A DNA stretch of 64,000 nt from Eshraghiella sp045129695. Lineage in GTDB: Bacteria > Bacillota > Clostridia > Lachnospirales > Lachnospiraceae. Both the position numbers and the translations under genes were made by a program. Shown in pieces: positions 9,901 to 17,938 of the stretch. The notes beneath the pieces are model-generated. The model made no database searches, was not told the origin of the DNA, and saw only the letters and a list, made by a program, of their open reading frames with translations. The stretch spans positions 1 to 64,000 of the forward strand of contig JBGVJZ010000023.1 in the NCBI GenBank assembly GCA_045129695.1, in the 5' to 3' direction. Position 1 is the first letter of the stretch, and each line of letters begins with the position of its first letter.

Positions 9901-10510
9901 CGAAAATATATTTAATATTATTGAAGCATATATGGAGAATGAAAAAGAACTTCCGTGGATATGCAAAATGGCATTGATTAAATACTATTCCGGGCTTTTG
10001 TCACTTTCTGAATACCGGAAAAGTCTCGGAAAAGACATTATTGCTGCACTTACCAGAAAAGAATACGTATTTCCGTTCTATCTTAAGCTGGCAGACAGTA
10101 TTTCTGTTCCTTATGAGATTATGGACAAGACAATGGTGGAATATCGTGCCAATCCTAAGAAACGTGTGGTAATTCACTACGTATATGAGAATAAAGAACA
10201 TAAGAAGCTTTATATGACAGAGGACATGAAAAATGTCTATGAAGGTATTTTTGTAAAACAATTTGTTCTGTTTTACGGGGAGCAGATTCAGTATTACATT
10301 ACAGAGGAGGATAAAGAGGGTGAATTAACAACAGATACTTATATATTGACTAATATGAGTATTAAGCCGGATAAGTCAGAGGGAAGATATGATCTAATAA
10401 ATGATATGGTTGCAAGCAGGGATGCTCATGATAACCAGACCTTCCGGAAGCTGATTCATACCTATGCCGTGACAGAATATGTTGCGGGGCAGATTTTTCA
10501 GCCTCTTTAG
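6965..10510 (+). CDS. Giant DUF5717-like protein of unknown function
   Basis: This 1181-residue protein has no signal peptide and no clear membrane segment. The first 290 residues look like beta-rich modules. Residues 310-1040 are alpha-helical with repeat-like character (recurrent L-x-x-Y-x-x and aromatic pairs), suggesting a superhelical scaffold. A final beta-rich region follows. I believe it corresponds to the DUF5717 family seen in Lachnospiraceae, but that is from memory. The start follows AAGGGTGA at normal spacing. It is first in an operon with an actin-like ATPase, a TPR-like protein and a membrane coiled-coil protein, so it may be a client-binding or scaffold partner of the ATPase. 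No catalytic motif is visible. Confidence 0.7.
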   Translation: MKEQINRFARGVFEYNPPVLEIADSSIYAVVDKNRDFYGSINIFERDGKQLKGVIYSDNDKVILRDSTFLGSNATIRYTVNSKGTLNGDVIEGAFHIVSNGGEQSVSYSFKVESGAFESSVGTIRNLSQFANLAQANPDEAITMLESDDFEDVYLGGDMQLRCVYEGIMKGKDLRNNLEEFLIAIHKKTRVDINIEPANRVFNSAEENFKDTILIERDTWGYSNIIVSCDSPFIRLERREIASDSFAGNKYEFSYIVEYDRLHAGKNYAVIYFDTIGKRVSFNITVFKGQNGVKERDRHTIRKLNCNLMDLYIKFRTHKLNVSEWIKESVIVIEAIRSIDDSNPFYRLFLAQIHITEKKDTEAKWLIDNVKDELEADDINQYPLYCYFMYVNTLFNKDRVYSRKASAVVKECYTRNDDWRILWTLLFMDEEFEKNPSLKLLRIKEQFNKGCNSPALYIEACNILNEQPLLLRVLNSFEINVLCFGVRHGIVNRKLCNHVTEMLMSVRYGSGKFMKLMTALYECYKEPVTLGGLCKMLISNHCVGSEYIGYYEQAILAELKITQLFEVYIESRDMEDMSPLPKMVLMYFGYNNSLDYIHKAYLYSNILHNKAEDPQTYTNYIPQMSTFVMEQMLLGHVNEQLATLYKNIFETDMITDENAGAVSAIFFTYRVECSNPIFRKVVVRHKESNSEKEYPVNNGVAYIRMYTEDAVVLFVSDSRNRYSVPYNIVKFMEAADAVDKCLKADSNLIHLKINSCEQTIHNPNKDQEAIQNIIELASMPKISSAYRRKLNSVVIDYYYDSYDVDGFTYFIRNTDFSLIHEKDINKVIEIYIVQGDYETAFSLICDNSYMQLNAKRLMKLCSRIILSGRNEDSPKLMGMCNYVFKKNRYDELILNYLVDGFNGTTEEMVDIWKVAVEFDIETYELEERIIAQMMFSNSYFELVCDIFDSYFRKGPKDRIVEAYLSYNSYLYFVRENGISENIFNIIEAYMENEKELPWICKMALIKYYSGLLSLSEYRKSLGKDIIAALTRKEYVFPFYLKLADSISVPYEIMDKTMVEYRANPKKRVVIHYVYENKEHKKLYMTEDMKNVYEGIFVKQFVLFYGEQIQYYITEEDKEGELTTDTYILTNMSIKPDKSEGRYDLINDMVASRDAHDNQTFRKLIHTYAVTEYVAGQIFQPL

Positions 10511-10527
10511 AAATGAAAGGACCCAAT

Positions 10528-11799
10528 ATGGAGAATAACAGATTTTTTGGTGTCGGAATTGATTTATGTGATGAATATTCACAGGTTGCATATTTTAATC
10601 ATAGGGAGAATGATTCGGTTTCAGTGGATCTTTCAGGACTTGAACTGAAATATCAGGTTCCTACTGCAGTAAGTAAAATGACCGGCAGGGAGGAATGGTA
10701 TGCTGGTGATGAAGCATTAAAACGTGCTAAACTTGGGGAGGCAGTACTCGTGGAGGGACTGCTTGATAAGGCTGCTTCCAAGAATCCGGTTTCAGTGGAT
10801 GATACCATGGTTATGCCGATTGAATTAGTCAAAAGATACCTTGATTATCTTTTACGGATTGCCATGGATGCGGGAAAAACAGATACCGTCAGCCGTATAT
10901 GCATTACACTTCCCCAATTTAATATATCCATATTGAATGTCGTGTCCAAGGCGTTGAATGAATTGGGCTATGAAAAAGAACAGTATGAGATTATAAGTCA
11001 TAAAGAAGCGTTTATATATTATACACTTAACCAGAAGGCTGAATTGTGGAAGGGTGATGTGGTGATGTTTGATTATGGTAGTTCAGGGCTTTCAACACAT
11101 CGTATGTACATTGTTAACGAACGCGGTGCCAGGATTGTAATGGTGCAGTCGGAGGATTTTTCTGATGAACTGCCATTCTCACTGGCAAAGAATCAGGCAT
11201 CAATTGATTTGCTGGATGCAAGACTTAGGGAAGCTGCCGTCAAAACGATGGACAGGCATAATGTTACTTCGGTATTTCTTATTGGAAGAGGATTTTCTGA
11301 TGAGATTAAACTTCCGGATTTCATTAAATATGTATGTGACAGAAAAAGAGTTTTTGCAGGTCAGAATCTGTATGCCAAGGGTGCGTGCTTTGCTGCTGTT
11401 GAGGGTAAGTATGTGAATCGTGTAAGGGATTATCTTCTTGCGTGTTCGGAACGTATAACCACAGGTATTGAGATGAAGATTTCTGACAGGGGCAGGGACA
11501 AAATATTAAGAATGATAAGACCGGGGGTTAACTGGTTTGGAACAGACTGCTCGTATGATTTTATTACAGATGACGTGGAGGAGTTGGAGATTTTTCTCTC
11601 TCCGGTTGATTCACGAGAGAAGCAGCTTGTGCGTGTTTCACTGGAGGATTTTCCGAAAAGACCCAACAAGGCCACGAGAATTACGGTTTCGTTATCTTTT
11701 ACCAGTGATTCGAGGTGTCATTTAATGGTTAAGGACCGTGGATTCGGAGAATTTTTTACCAGCAGCGGAAGAGTGATTAACGAAGAACTGCTTTTGTAG
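10528..11799 (+). CDS. Hsp70/actin-like ATPase (DUF5716-like)
   Basis: The 423-residue product has the hallmarks of the actin/Hsp70 ATPase fold: a phosphate-1 motif near the N-terminus (GVGIDLCDEYS), a phosphate-2 motif near residue 180 (FDYGSSGLST) and an adenosine-type motif near residue 250 (VFLIGRGFSDE). It lacks a canonical Hsp70 substrate-binding domain; instead about 120 C-terminal residues form a beta-rich tail. I associate it with DUF5716. ATG 10528 is chosen because AAAGGA lies six bases upstream; an in-frame ATG at 10513 has no site. It lies 17 bases after the giant protein gene. By analogy with Hsp70s it may couple ATP use to remodelling of a partner encoded in the operon; that is inference. 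Confidence 0.75.
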   Translation: MENNRFFGVGIDLCDEYSQVAYFNHRENDSVSVDLSGLELKYQVPTAVSKMTGREEWYAGDEALKRAKLGEAVLVEGLLDKAASKNPVSVDDTMVMPIELVKRYLDYLLRIAMDAGKTDTVSRICITLPQFNISILNVVSKALNELGYEKEQYEIISHKEAFIYYTLNQKAELWKGDVVMFDYGSSGLSTHRMYIVNERGARIVMVQSEDFSDELPFSLAKNQASIDLLDARLREAAVKTMDRHNVTSVFLIGRGFSDEIKLPDFIKYVCDRKRVFAGQNLYAKGACFAAVEGKYVNRVRDYLLACSERITTGIEMKISDRGRDKILRMIRPGVNWFGTDCSYDFITDDVEELEIFLSPVDSREKQLVRVSLEDFPKRPNKATRITVSLSFTSDSRCHLMVKDRGFGEFFTSSGRVINEELLL

Positions 11800-11814
11800 C
11801 GAGGAGTGAACAGT

Positions 11815-12630
11815 ATGTCGGGATTTATTTTGTGTAGAAGTAAATATGCTGATAAACCGTATTATATTAATAACATGGCAATTAATATCTATTCCATGGA
11901 GGAGTTGTGTTATTATATATATAATAATATTTATCTTATTGGTACGGATTTGGTAGATGAAGGACTAATCAGATATATTGATGAGGAGCTTTCTGAAACA
12001 GAGCTTGCAAGGCAGCTTGAATTTCTGGTTTCTCAGAATGCCGGATTGTCAGAACTTTTAATAACAATTCTTAGAAGTGTGGATTACTATTCTGAAAGCG
12101 AGATTGCAGAGCTTAGAGCGGTCATTGACAAGCTTGATACCCAGAATGTGCTTCAGAGACTTAAATCAAGAGCCGATACCTTTTTGGGGAACAGACGTTA
12201 TAAAAGTGCAATACACAATTATGAACTTATTGTACATGGTAAGAAGGATATCACTTTGACAGACAGCTTTTATGGTAATGTCTGGCATAATATGGGAGTG
12301 GCCTATTCCAGACTTTTCTCATTTGCAGAGGCTGTTGACTGTTATAAAATAGCATATGAGCTTAACGATAGTGAGGAGTCGTTAAAGGCCTGTAAGGCGG
12401 CTTGCTTTATGGCGAATGGTGGCTACAATCCTGACGGGAATGACGAAATGATGTTTGTAATCAGTAAGGAAATAGAGACTCTGATGGATCATGCGCCACA
12501 GGAAATGGAATACAAGGAGATACGGGAGGCCTTTGCACTTAAGGAAGAGGGAAAAGTAACCGAATATTATAGTACATTGGACGGACTGATTAACAGATGG
12601 AAGTCAGATTACCGTAATTATATAAAATAA
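11815..12630 (+). CDS. TPR-like operon protein of unknown function
   Basis: A 271-residue soluble protein. Residues 1-90 contain an aromatic-rich helical segment that opens with SGFILCRSKYADKPYYI. Residues 115-200 look like two tetratricopeptide-type helix pairs (GNRRYKSAIHNYELI and NMGVAYSRLFSFAEAVDCY). GCGAGGAG precedes ATG 11815 by eight bases; the frame could open at GTG 11806, but that would overlap the ribosome site. It follows the ATPase gene by 15 bases and precedes the membrane coiled-coil gene by 13. TPR repeats usually mediate protein contacts, so it could be an adaptor between the ATPase and the other members. Confidence 0.7.
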   Translation: MSGFILCRSKYADKPYYINNMAINIYSMEELCYYIYNNIYLIGTDLVDEGLIRYIDEELSETELARQLEFLVSQNAGLSELLITILRSVDYYSESEIAELRAVIDKLDTQNVLQRLKSRADTFLGNRRYKSAIHNYELIVHGKKDITLTDSFYGNVWHNMGVAYSRLFSFAEAVDCYKIAYELNDSEESLKACKAACFMANGGYNPDGNDEMMFVISKEIETLMDHAPQEMEYKEIREAFALKEEGKVTEYYSTLDGLINRWKSDYRNYIK

Positions 12631-12643
12631 AGTAGGATTTAAT

Positions 12644-13819
12644 ATGTTGTTTTTCAAAAAAAGAAAGAAAAATAAAAAAGAAGATATTTACCTTGAGCCG
12701 GAATTTGATGATAAGGAGCTGCCGGCTTCTGACAAGGCGTTTAAGGAATACGAGCTTATTGAGCAGATGCAGTATGTCAGAACCCAGTGTGAACAGATAA
12801 CTGACTCGACAAAATATATTTCCGAGCTTAAAGCAGAGCATCAGATTGTTAACAATTATATTTCTGATATGCAGATTATTGAGAATCAGGATGAAGTCAA
12901 TAAAAGGAGCTTAAGGTCTGCTGCAGCTGAGATTGTTAAGCTTAAATCCCAGAGAGAGAACATAAGAAACGGAGCACCGCTGATCTCTTCGTCAAGATAT
13001 TCAATGTTTGAGCAGTATGACAATGATTTTCCTGATGCATTAACTAATTTTATCAATGATGAGAAATATTGTCAGAAGGTTAAGCATGATATGAGGGCGC
13101 TGGAGGCGGAGAAGCTTTCGATTCAGGAGGATATGAAGGATTTTGACATAAGACGGGTTAATGTAAGAAATATATCCATTATATCCTTGCTTGGAATAGT
13201 TGCTGTCTTTATGATTTTTATCGTATCAGGCCAGTTAAACAGCGATAACGGAATATTTTTGTTTATGATTGTACTTTTGCTGGCGACTTTTTTTGTATTG
13301 CTGGTATGTCTTTTAATGAGAAATACTACATATAAAATAAAATACTCTGAGAAAAAGCTTTCCAGAGCAATTACCATTCTCAACAAAGTGAAAATTAAAT
13401 ATGTAAATATTGTTAACAGCGTTGATTATCAGAAGTCAAAATACAAGGTTCAGAATTCGCTGGAGCTCAGCAAGGAATATGAGGCATATCTGGTTGAGAA
13501 AAAGAAAGCCGAGAAATACCGTAATTCTGCGGTTGAGCTTAATGAAGCAATTGATAATTTTAATGATAAGCTTGCAAGGCTTAATCTGTATGATTCAGCA
13601 ATATGGGAGAAGCAGGCAGAGGCATTGAATGATGAAAAGGCAATGAAGGAAATAAGGCATACCCTTAATGAACGCAGGACTAAATTAAGAGAACAGATTG
13701 ACTATAATATGGAACGGATTGAGGAAGCCAAGAATGGTGTACTTCGCCTTGTGAAGAAGAATCCTGAATTAACAGATGAGATAATGGGCATTATGGATTC
13801 ATACAATTTAGAGCTTTAA
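12644..13819 (+). CDS. Two-helix membrane coiled-coil protein of unknown function
   Basis: The 391-residue protein starts with a very basic stretch (FFKKRKKNKKED). It has a long charged coiled-coil segment (residues about 35-170), two adjacent membrane helices (about 178-198 and 205-227), and a second coiled coil (about 235-375) with frequent K/E/R residues. Both soluble parts should face the cytoplasm, giving a membrane hairpin with two cytoplasmic arms. AGGA precedes the ATG. It closes the four-gene operon. It could tether the ATPase/TPR/giant protein assembly to the membrane. There is no homologue I can name. Confidence 0.7.
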   Translation: MLFFKKRKKNKKEDIYLEPEFDDKELPASDKAFKEYELIEQMQYVRTQCEQITDSTKYISELKAEHQIVNNYISDMQIIENQDEVNKRSLRSAAAEIVKLKSQRENIRNGAPLISSSRYSMFEQYDNDFPDALTNFINDEKYCQKVKHDMRALEAEKLSIQEDMKDFDIRRVNVRNISIISLLGIVAVFMIFIVSGQLNSDNGIFLFMIVLLLATFFVLLVCLLMRNTTYKIKYSEKKLSRAITILNKVKIKYVNIVNSVDYQKSKYKVQNSLELSKEYEAYLVEKKKAEKYRNSAVELNEAIDNFNDKLARLNLYDSAIWEKQAEALNDEKAMKEIRHTLNERRTKLREQIDYNMERIEEAKNGVLRLVKKNPELTDEIMGIMDSYNLEL

Positions 13820-13832
13820 TAATGAAAAACTA

Positions 13833-13861
13833 TTGACATATTTTTTTGGTGCATTTATGAT
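13833..13861 (+). promoter_or_regulatory. valS promoter
   Basis: Consensus TTGACA at 13833-13838 and TATGAT at 13856-13861, spacer 17 nt. Transcription should start near 13869, just before the T-box leader. Confidence 0.85.
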
Positions 13862-13868
13862 ATATCTT

Positions 13869-14134
13869 GAATAAATGCAAATGCTATGAAGAAGAGGAGT
13901 AAGCATATTACAGCCATCAGAGAGAAGCCGGTTGGTGCGAGGCTTTGGCGTTGGATATGAAGAAGTAGCTTTGGAGCAGAGGCTGTGAAGATGATGGATA
14001 ATTCATAACAGTAGCAGCTTTCGTGTGATTCGCGTTAAGAATTTAATGAGATGACGGGAGTTCCCGTTAATAAAGGTGGTACCGCGGATATTTTTCGCCC
14101 TTTGCATAGCAATGTGCAAAGGGCTTTGCTATGC
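13869..14134 (+). ncRNA. T-box leader (valine-specific) upstream of valS
   Basis: The leader carries the stem I pattern: an AGAGA loop element near 13920, a GGTG apical element, and GAAGTAGCTTTGGAG where GTA at 13965-13967 is the likely Val specifier codon. The T-box core AAAGGTGGTACCGCGG at 14073-14088 is unmistakable. The terminator stem is GCCCTTTGCA at 14097-14106 with TGCAAAGGGC at 14115-14124. Uncharged tRNA-Val should stabilise the antiterminator and allow valS expression. The T-tract after the stem is short (TTT), and a second pairing, GCATAGC 14104-14110 with GCTATGC 14128-14134, extends or competes with the terminator. Confidence 0.93.
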
Positions 14135-14180
14135 AAATAAGTAAATTTGTATTATATACTTTTGCGAAAGGAAGAATGAG

Positions 14181-16817
14181 ATGAAGGAATTAGAGAAAAA
14201 TTATAATCCGTCAGAAATTGAAGACAGATTGTACGAAAAGTGGATGAACAAAAAATATTTTAAAGCAGAGGTCAACAGAAGCAAGAAGCCTTTTACAATT
14301 GTTATGCCGCCTCCAAATATAACAGGACAGCTTCACATGGGTCATGCCCTTGATAATACATTACAGGATATTTTAACACGTTTTAAGAGAATGCAGGGCT
14401 ATGAGGCATTGTGGCTTCCGGGAACTGATCATGCCTCAATTGCAACTGAGGCCAAGGTTGTAGAAGCAATTGCGAAGGAAGGTCTTACCAAAGAAGATCT
14501 GGGAAGAGAGAAATTTCTTGACAGAGTATGGGACTGGAAAAAAGAATACGGCGGACGTATTGTTAAACAGCTTAAGAGAATTGGTTCTTCAGCAGACTGG
14601 GACAGAGAACGTTTTACGATGGATGAGGGCTGTAACAAGGCTGTTAAGGAAGTTTTCGTTAATTTGTATAATAAGGGGCTTATCTATAGAGGTGAGAGAA
14701 TCATTAACTGGTGTCCATGCTGTCTTACATCTATTTCAGATGCAGAGGTTGAATATGAGGATCAGGCAGGACATTTCTGGCATTTAAGATACCCATTGTC
14801 AGATGGCAGCGGATATATTGAGATGGCAACCACCAGACCTGAGACCATGCTTGGTGATACAGCCGTAGCAGTTAATCCTGAGGATGAGAGATACAAGGAT
14901 ATGGTCGGAAAGACAGTAATCCTTCCGCTTGTTCACAGAGAGATTCCGATTGTTGCAGACAGCTATGTAGATATGGAATTTGGTACAGGTGTTGTTAAGA
15001 TTACTCCTGCACATGACCCTAACGATTTTGAGGTTGGTTTAAGACATAACCTTCCTGTAATCAATGTTCTTACAGAAGATGCCAGAATTGTTGATGAATA
15101 TGAGAAATATGCAGGAATGGACCGCTATGAGGCAAGAAAGGCAATTGTAGCAGATCTTGAAGCAGAGGGTGCATTGGTTGAGATAGAGGATTACAGCCAC
15201 AATGTTGGTACATGCTACCGTTGTCATACAACCGTAGAGCCAAGAGTCTCAAAACAGTGGTTTGTTAAAATGGAAGAGCTTGCAAAGCCGGCCATTGAAG
15301 CTGTGAAGTCGGGAGAGACTAAGTTTGTTCCTGAACATTTTGACAAGACCTATTATCATTGGTTAGAGAATATCAGAGACTGGTGTATTTCAAGACAGTT
15401 ATGGTGGGGACACAGAATTCCGGCTTTCTATTGTGAAGACTGCGGTGATATGGTTGTTACTAAGGATGAGTCAGCTGTATGTCCAAAATGCGGTAAGCCA
15501 ATGGTACAGGATCCGGATACACTTGATACATGGTTCTCTTCAGCTTTATGGCCATTCTCAACACTTGGCTGGCCTGATAAGACAGAGGATTTGGAATATT
15601 TCTATCCAACCTGCACATTGGTAACGGGATATGATATAATTTTCTTCTGGGTAATAAGAATGATGTTCTCTGGAATTGAGCATACCGGTAAGGCTCCGTT
15701 TAATACTGTTCTTATTCATGGTCTTGTAAGAGATTCGCAGGGACGCAAGATGAGTAAATCCCTCGGAAATGGTATTGATCCGCTTGAGGTTATTGATAAA
15801 TACGGTGCAGATGCTTTAAGACTTACTCTTGTAACAGGTAACGCTCCGGGTAACGATATGCGTTTTTACTGGGAAAGAGTTGAAGCATCAAGAAACTTTG
15901 CGAATAAGGTATGGAATGCATCAAGATTTATTATGATGAATCTTGAAAAGGCAGAGAATGCTGACAATATTGATATGTCGCTCCTTACAGATGCAGATAA
16001 ATGGATTCTCTCTAAGGTTAACCGTCTTGCAAAGGACGTAACAGAGAATATGGAGAACTATGATTTAGGTGTTGCAGTTTCCAAGATATATGATTTTATC
16101 TGGGAAGAGTTTTGCGACTGGTATATTGAGATGGTTAAACCTCGTCTGTATAATGATGATGACAATACCAAGGCCGCAGCAATCTGGACATTGAAGACGG
16201 TTCTTATAAATTCGCTCAAACTGCTTCATCCATATATGCCTTTCATTACAGAAGAGATTTTCTGTAATTTGTCAGATGAAGAATCAATTATGATTTCTAA
16301 CTGGCCTGAATTTAAGGATGAATGGGATTTTGCCAAGGAAGAAAATGCCATTGAGACAATTAAAGAGGCAGTAAGGGGAATTCGTAACACCCGTGCAGGA
16401 ATGAATGTTCCGCCAAGCAAGAAAGCAAAGGTTTATATTGTAACAGAAAGTGCTGATATTGAAGGGATTTTTGAAAACGGAAGAGTATTTTTCGCAACTC
16501 TCGGATATGCTTCTGAGGTAGTAATACAGAAGGATAAAACGGGCATTGATGAAGATGCTGTTGCAGTACTTATCCCAAATGCGGCAATCTACATGCCATT
16601 TGCGGAATTGGTTGATTTAGAAAAGGAAATTGAAAGACTTAGATCAGAAGAAAAACGTCTTGAAGGAGAATTAAAGCGTGTTGAAGGAATGCTCAGTAAC
16701 GAGAAATTCGTTTCTAAGGCACCGGCCGCAAAGATTCAGGAAGAGAAAGACAAACTTGAGAAATACTCAACCATGATGAATCAGGTTAGGGAAAGACTCT
16801 CACAGTTATGTAAATAG
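14181..16817 (+). CDS. valS: Valyl-tRNA synthetase
   Basis: ValRS attaches valine to tRNA-Val in the cytoplasm. The 878-residue product has the class I signatures HMGHALDNT (HIGH) and KMSKSLGN (KMSKS), the CP1 editing domain (near residues 200-330, including TTRPETMLGDTAVAVNP), paired zinc-type cysteines (CEDCGD and CPKCGK) and the C-terminal coiled-coil arm. GAAAGGAAG precedes the ATG. Expression is governed by the upstream T-box. It heads a long co-directional stretch of envelope genes; the next gene begins nine bases after its stop. Confidence 0.97.
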   Translation: MKELEKNYNPSEIEDRLYEKWMNKKYFKAEVNRSKKPFTIVMPPPNITGQLHMGHALDNTLQDILTRFKRMQGYEALWLPGTDHASIATEAKVVEAIAKEGLTKEDLGREKFLDRVWDWKKEYGGRIVKQLKRIGSSADWDRERFTMDEGCNKAVKEVFVNLYNKGLIYRGERIINWCPCCLTSISDAEVEYEDQAGHFWHLRYPLSDGSGYIEMATTRPETMLGDTAVAVNPEDERYKDMVGKTVILPLVHREIPIVADSYVDMEFGTGVVKITPAHDPNDFEVGLRHNLPVINVLTEDARIVDEYEKYAGMDRYEARKAIVADLEAEGALVEIEDYSHNVGTCYRCHTTVEPRVSKQWFVKMEELAKPAIEAVKSGETKFVPEHFDKTYYHWLENIRDWCISRQLWWGHRIPAFYCEDCGDMVVTKDESAVCPKCGKPMVQDPDTLDTWFSSALWPFSTLGWPDKTEDLEYFYPTCTLVTGYDIIFFWVIRMMFSGIEHTGKAPFNTVLIHGLVRDSQGRKMSKSLGNGIDPLEVIDKYGADALRLTLVTGNAPGNDMRFYWERVEASRNFANKVWNASRFIMMNLEKAENADNIDMSLLTDADKWILSKVNRLAKDVTENMENYDLGVAVSKIYDFIWEEFCDWYIEMVKPRLYNDDDNTKAAAIWTLKTVLINSLKLLHPYMPFITEEIFCNLSDEESIMISNWPEFKDEWDFAKEENAIETIKEAVRGIRNTRAGMNVPPSKKAKVYIVTESADIEGIFENGRVFFATLGYASEVVIQKDKTGIDEDAVAVLIPNAAIYMPFAELVDLEKEIERLRSEEKRLEGELKRVEGMLSNEKFVSKAPAAKIQEEKDKLEKYSTMMNQVRERLSQLCK

Positions 16818-16826
16818 GGGTAATCA

Positions 16827-17936
16827 GTGAAAATAAGTGTTATTATACCATCCCTTAATCCGGATGAAAAATTAAATGCTGTGGTAGAAGGACTGTTAGC
16901 AGAAGGCTTTAATGACATTATTATTGTTAATGACGGCAGTGATGAGAAGCACAAAGAGCCATTTGACAATGCAGCGAAGCATTCAGAGGTAACGGTCCTT
17001 ACCCACAGTATTAACCGTGGTAAGGGGCGTGCATTAAAAACTGCATACGAATATTGCATGAATAACAGACCGGATATCGAAGGTGTTATTACTGTTGATG
17101 GAGATAACCAGCATCTTCCGAAGGATATCAAAGCATGCTGTGAAGCCATGCTTTTACATGGAGATAAGGTTATTTTAGGCTGCAGGGATTTTTCAGAAGA
17201 GAATGTTCCCCCGAAGAGCAGAATTGGTAATAATATTACGGGATTTGTGTTCAGGGCGATGTGCAGAATACGAATATCCGACACACAGACAGGCTTAAGA
17301 GCAATACCGGTACAGCATTTGCCAATGATGTTGGCAATTAAGGGTGAACGTTTCGAGTATGAGACCAGAGTCTTGCTTGAGATGAAAAGACAGCATGTGG
17401 AATTTTGTGAAGTGAAGATTAATACAGTATATATTGAAGAAAATGCATCAACACATTTTCATCCTTTTAAGGATTCCTTCAAAATATATATGGTAATACT
17501 CAGATATTTAATTGGCAATATGATGTCATTTATTAAATATATGATAAGCTCAATTCTGTCATTTGTGATAGATAACGGATTGTTCAGACTGATTGAGTAT
17601 ATTATAGGAACTCAGGCTGATAAGAGCATTAAAATTCTGCTGGCAACGGTTATAGCAAGAGTGGTGTCATCGCTTTTTAATTTCTTTGTTAACCGCAAAG
17701 CAGTATTTAAATCAGATGCATCAATGGGAAGGACAATGCTAAGGTATTATGCACTGTGTATATGTCAGATGGGAGCATCATATGGTTTCGTATTCCTTTT
17801 CTCACATATATTTAGGGCAAATGACTGGATTACCAGTCTGATTAAAATTATAGTTGATATGTGTCTGTTTTTACTTAGCTATCAGATACAGAGAAGATGG
17901 GTTTTTGCAGATAGCGGCAAGAAGGAGGAAGATTAA
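16827..17936 (+). CDS. Family 2 glycosyltransferase fused to a GtrA-like membrane domain
   Basis: The N-terminal 230 residues are a GT2 domain (VIIPSLNPDE, IVNDGSDE, and the metal-binding DGDNQH). This resembles dolichol/undecaprenyl-phosphate sugar transferases. The C-terminal 140 residues contain four hydrophobic segments with the GtrA pattern (LFNFFVNRKAVF), a family linked to flipping lipid-linked sugars. The fusion would both make and translocate an undecaprenyl-phosphate sugar. It starts with GTG 16827, preceded by AGGGG at about seven bases. It lies nine bases after valS and two before the phosphodiester glycosidase gene. The sugar is unknown. Confidence 0.88.
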   Translation: MKISVIIPSLNPDEKLNAVVEGLLAEGFNDIIIVNDGSDEKHKEPFDNAAKHSEVTVLTHSINRGKGRALKTAYEYCMNNRPDIEGVITVDGDNQHLPKDIKACCEAMLLHGDKVILGCRDFSEENVPPKSRIGNNITGFVFRAMCRIRISDTQTGLRAIPVQHLPMMLAIKGERFEYETRVLLEMKRQHVEFCEVKINTVYIEENASTHFHPFKDSFKIYMVILRYLIGNMMSFIKYMISSILSFVIDNGLFRLIEYIIGTQADKSIKILLATVIARVVSSLFNFFVNRKAVFKSDASMGRTMLRYYALCICQMGASYGFVFLFSHIFRANDWITSLIKIIVDMCLFLLSYQIQRRWVFADSGKKEED

Positions 17937-17938
17937 TA

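Noticed and set aside
16781..17284. 167-codon minus-strand frame over the glycosyltransferase
   Set aside because: Antisense of a clear GT2 domain; no supporting signals.
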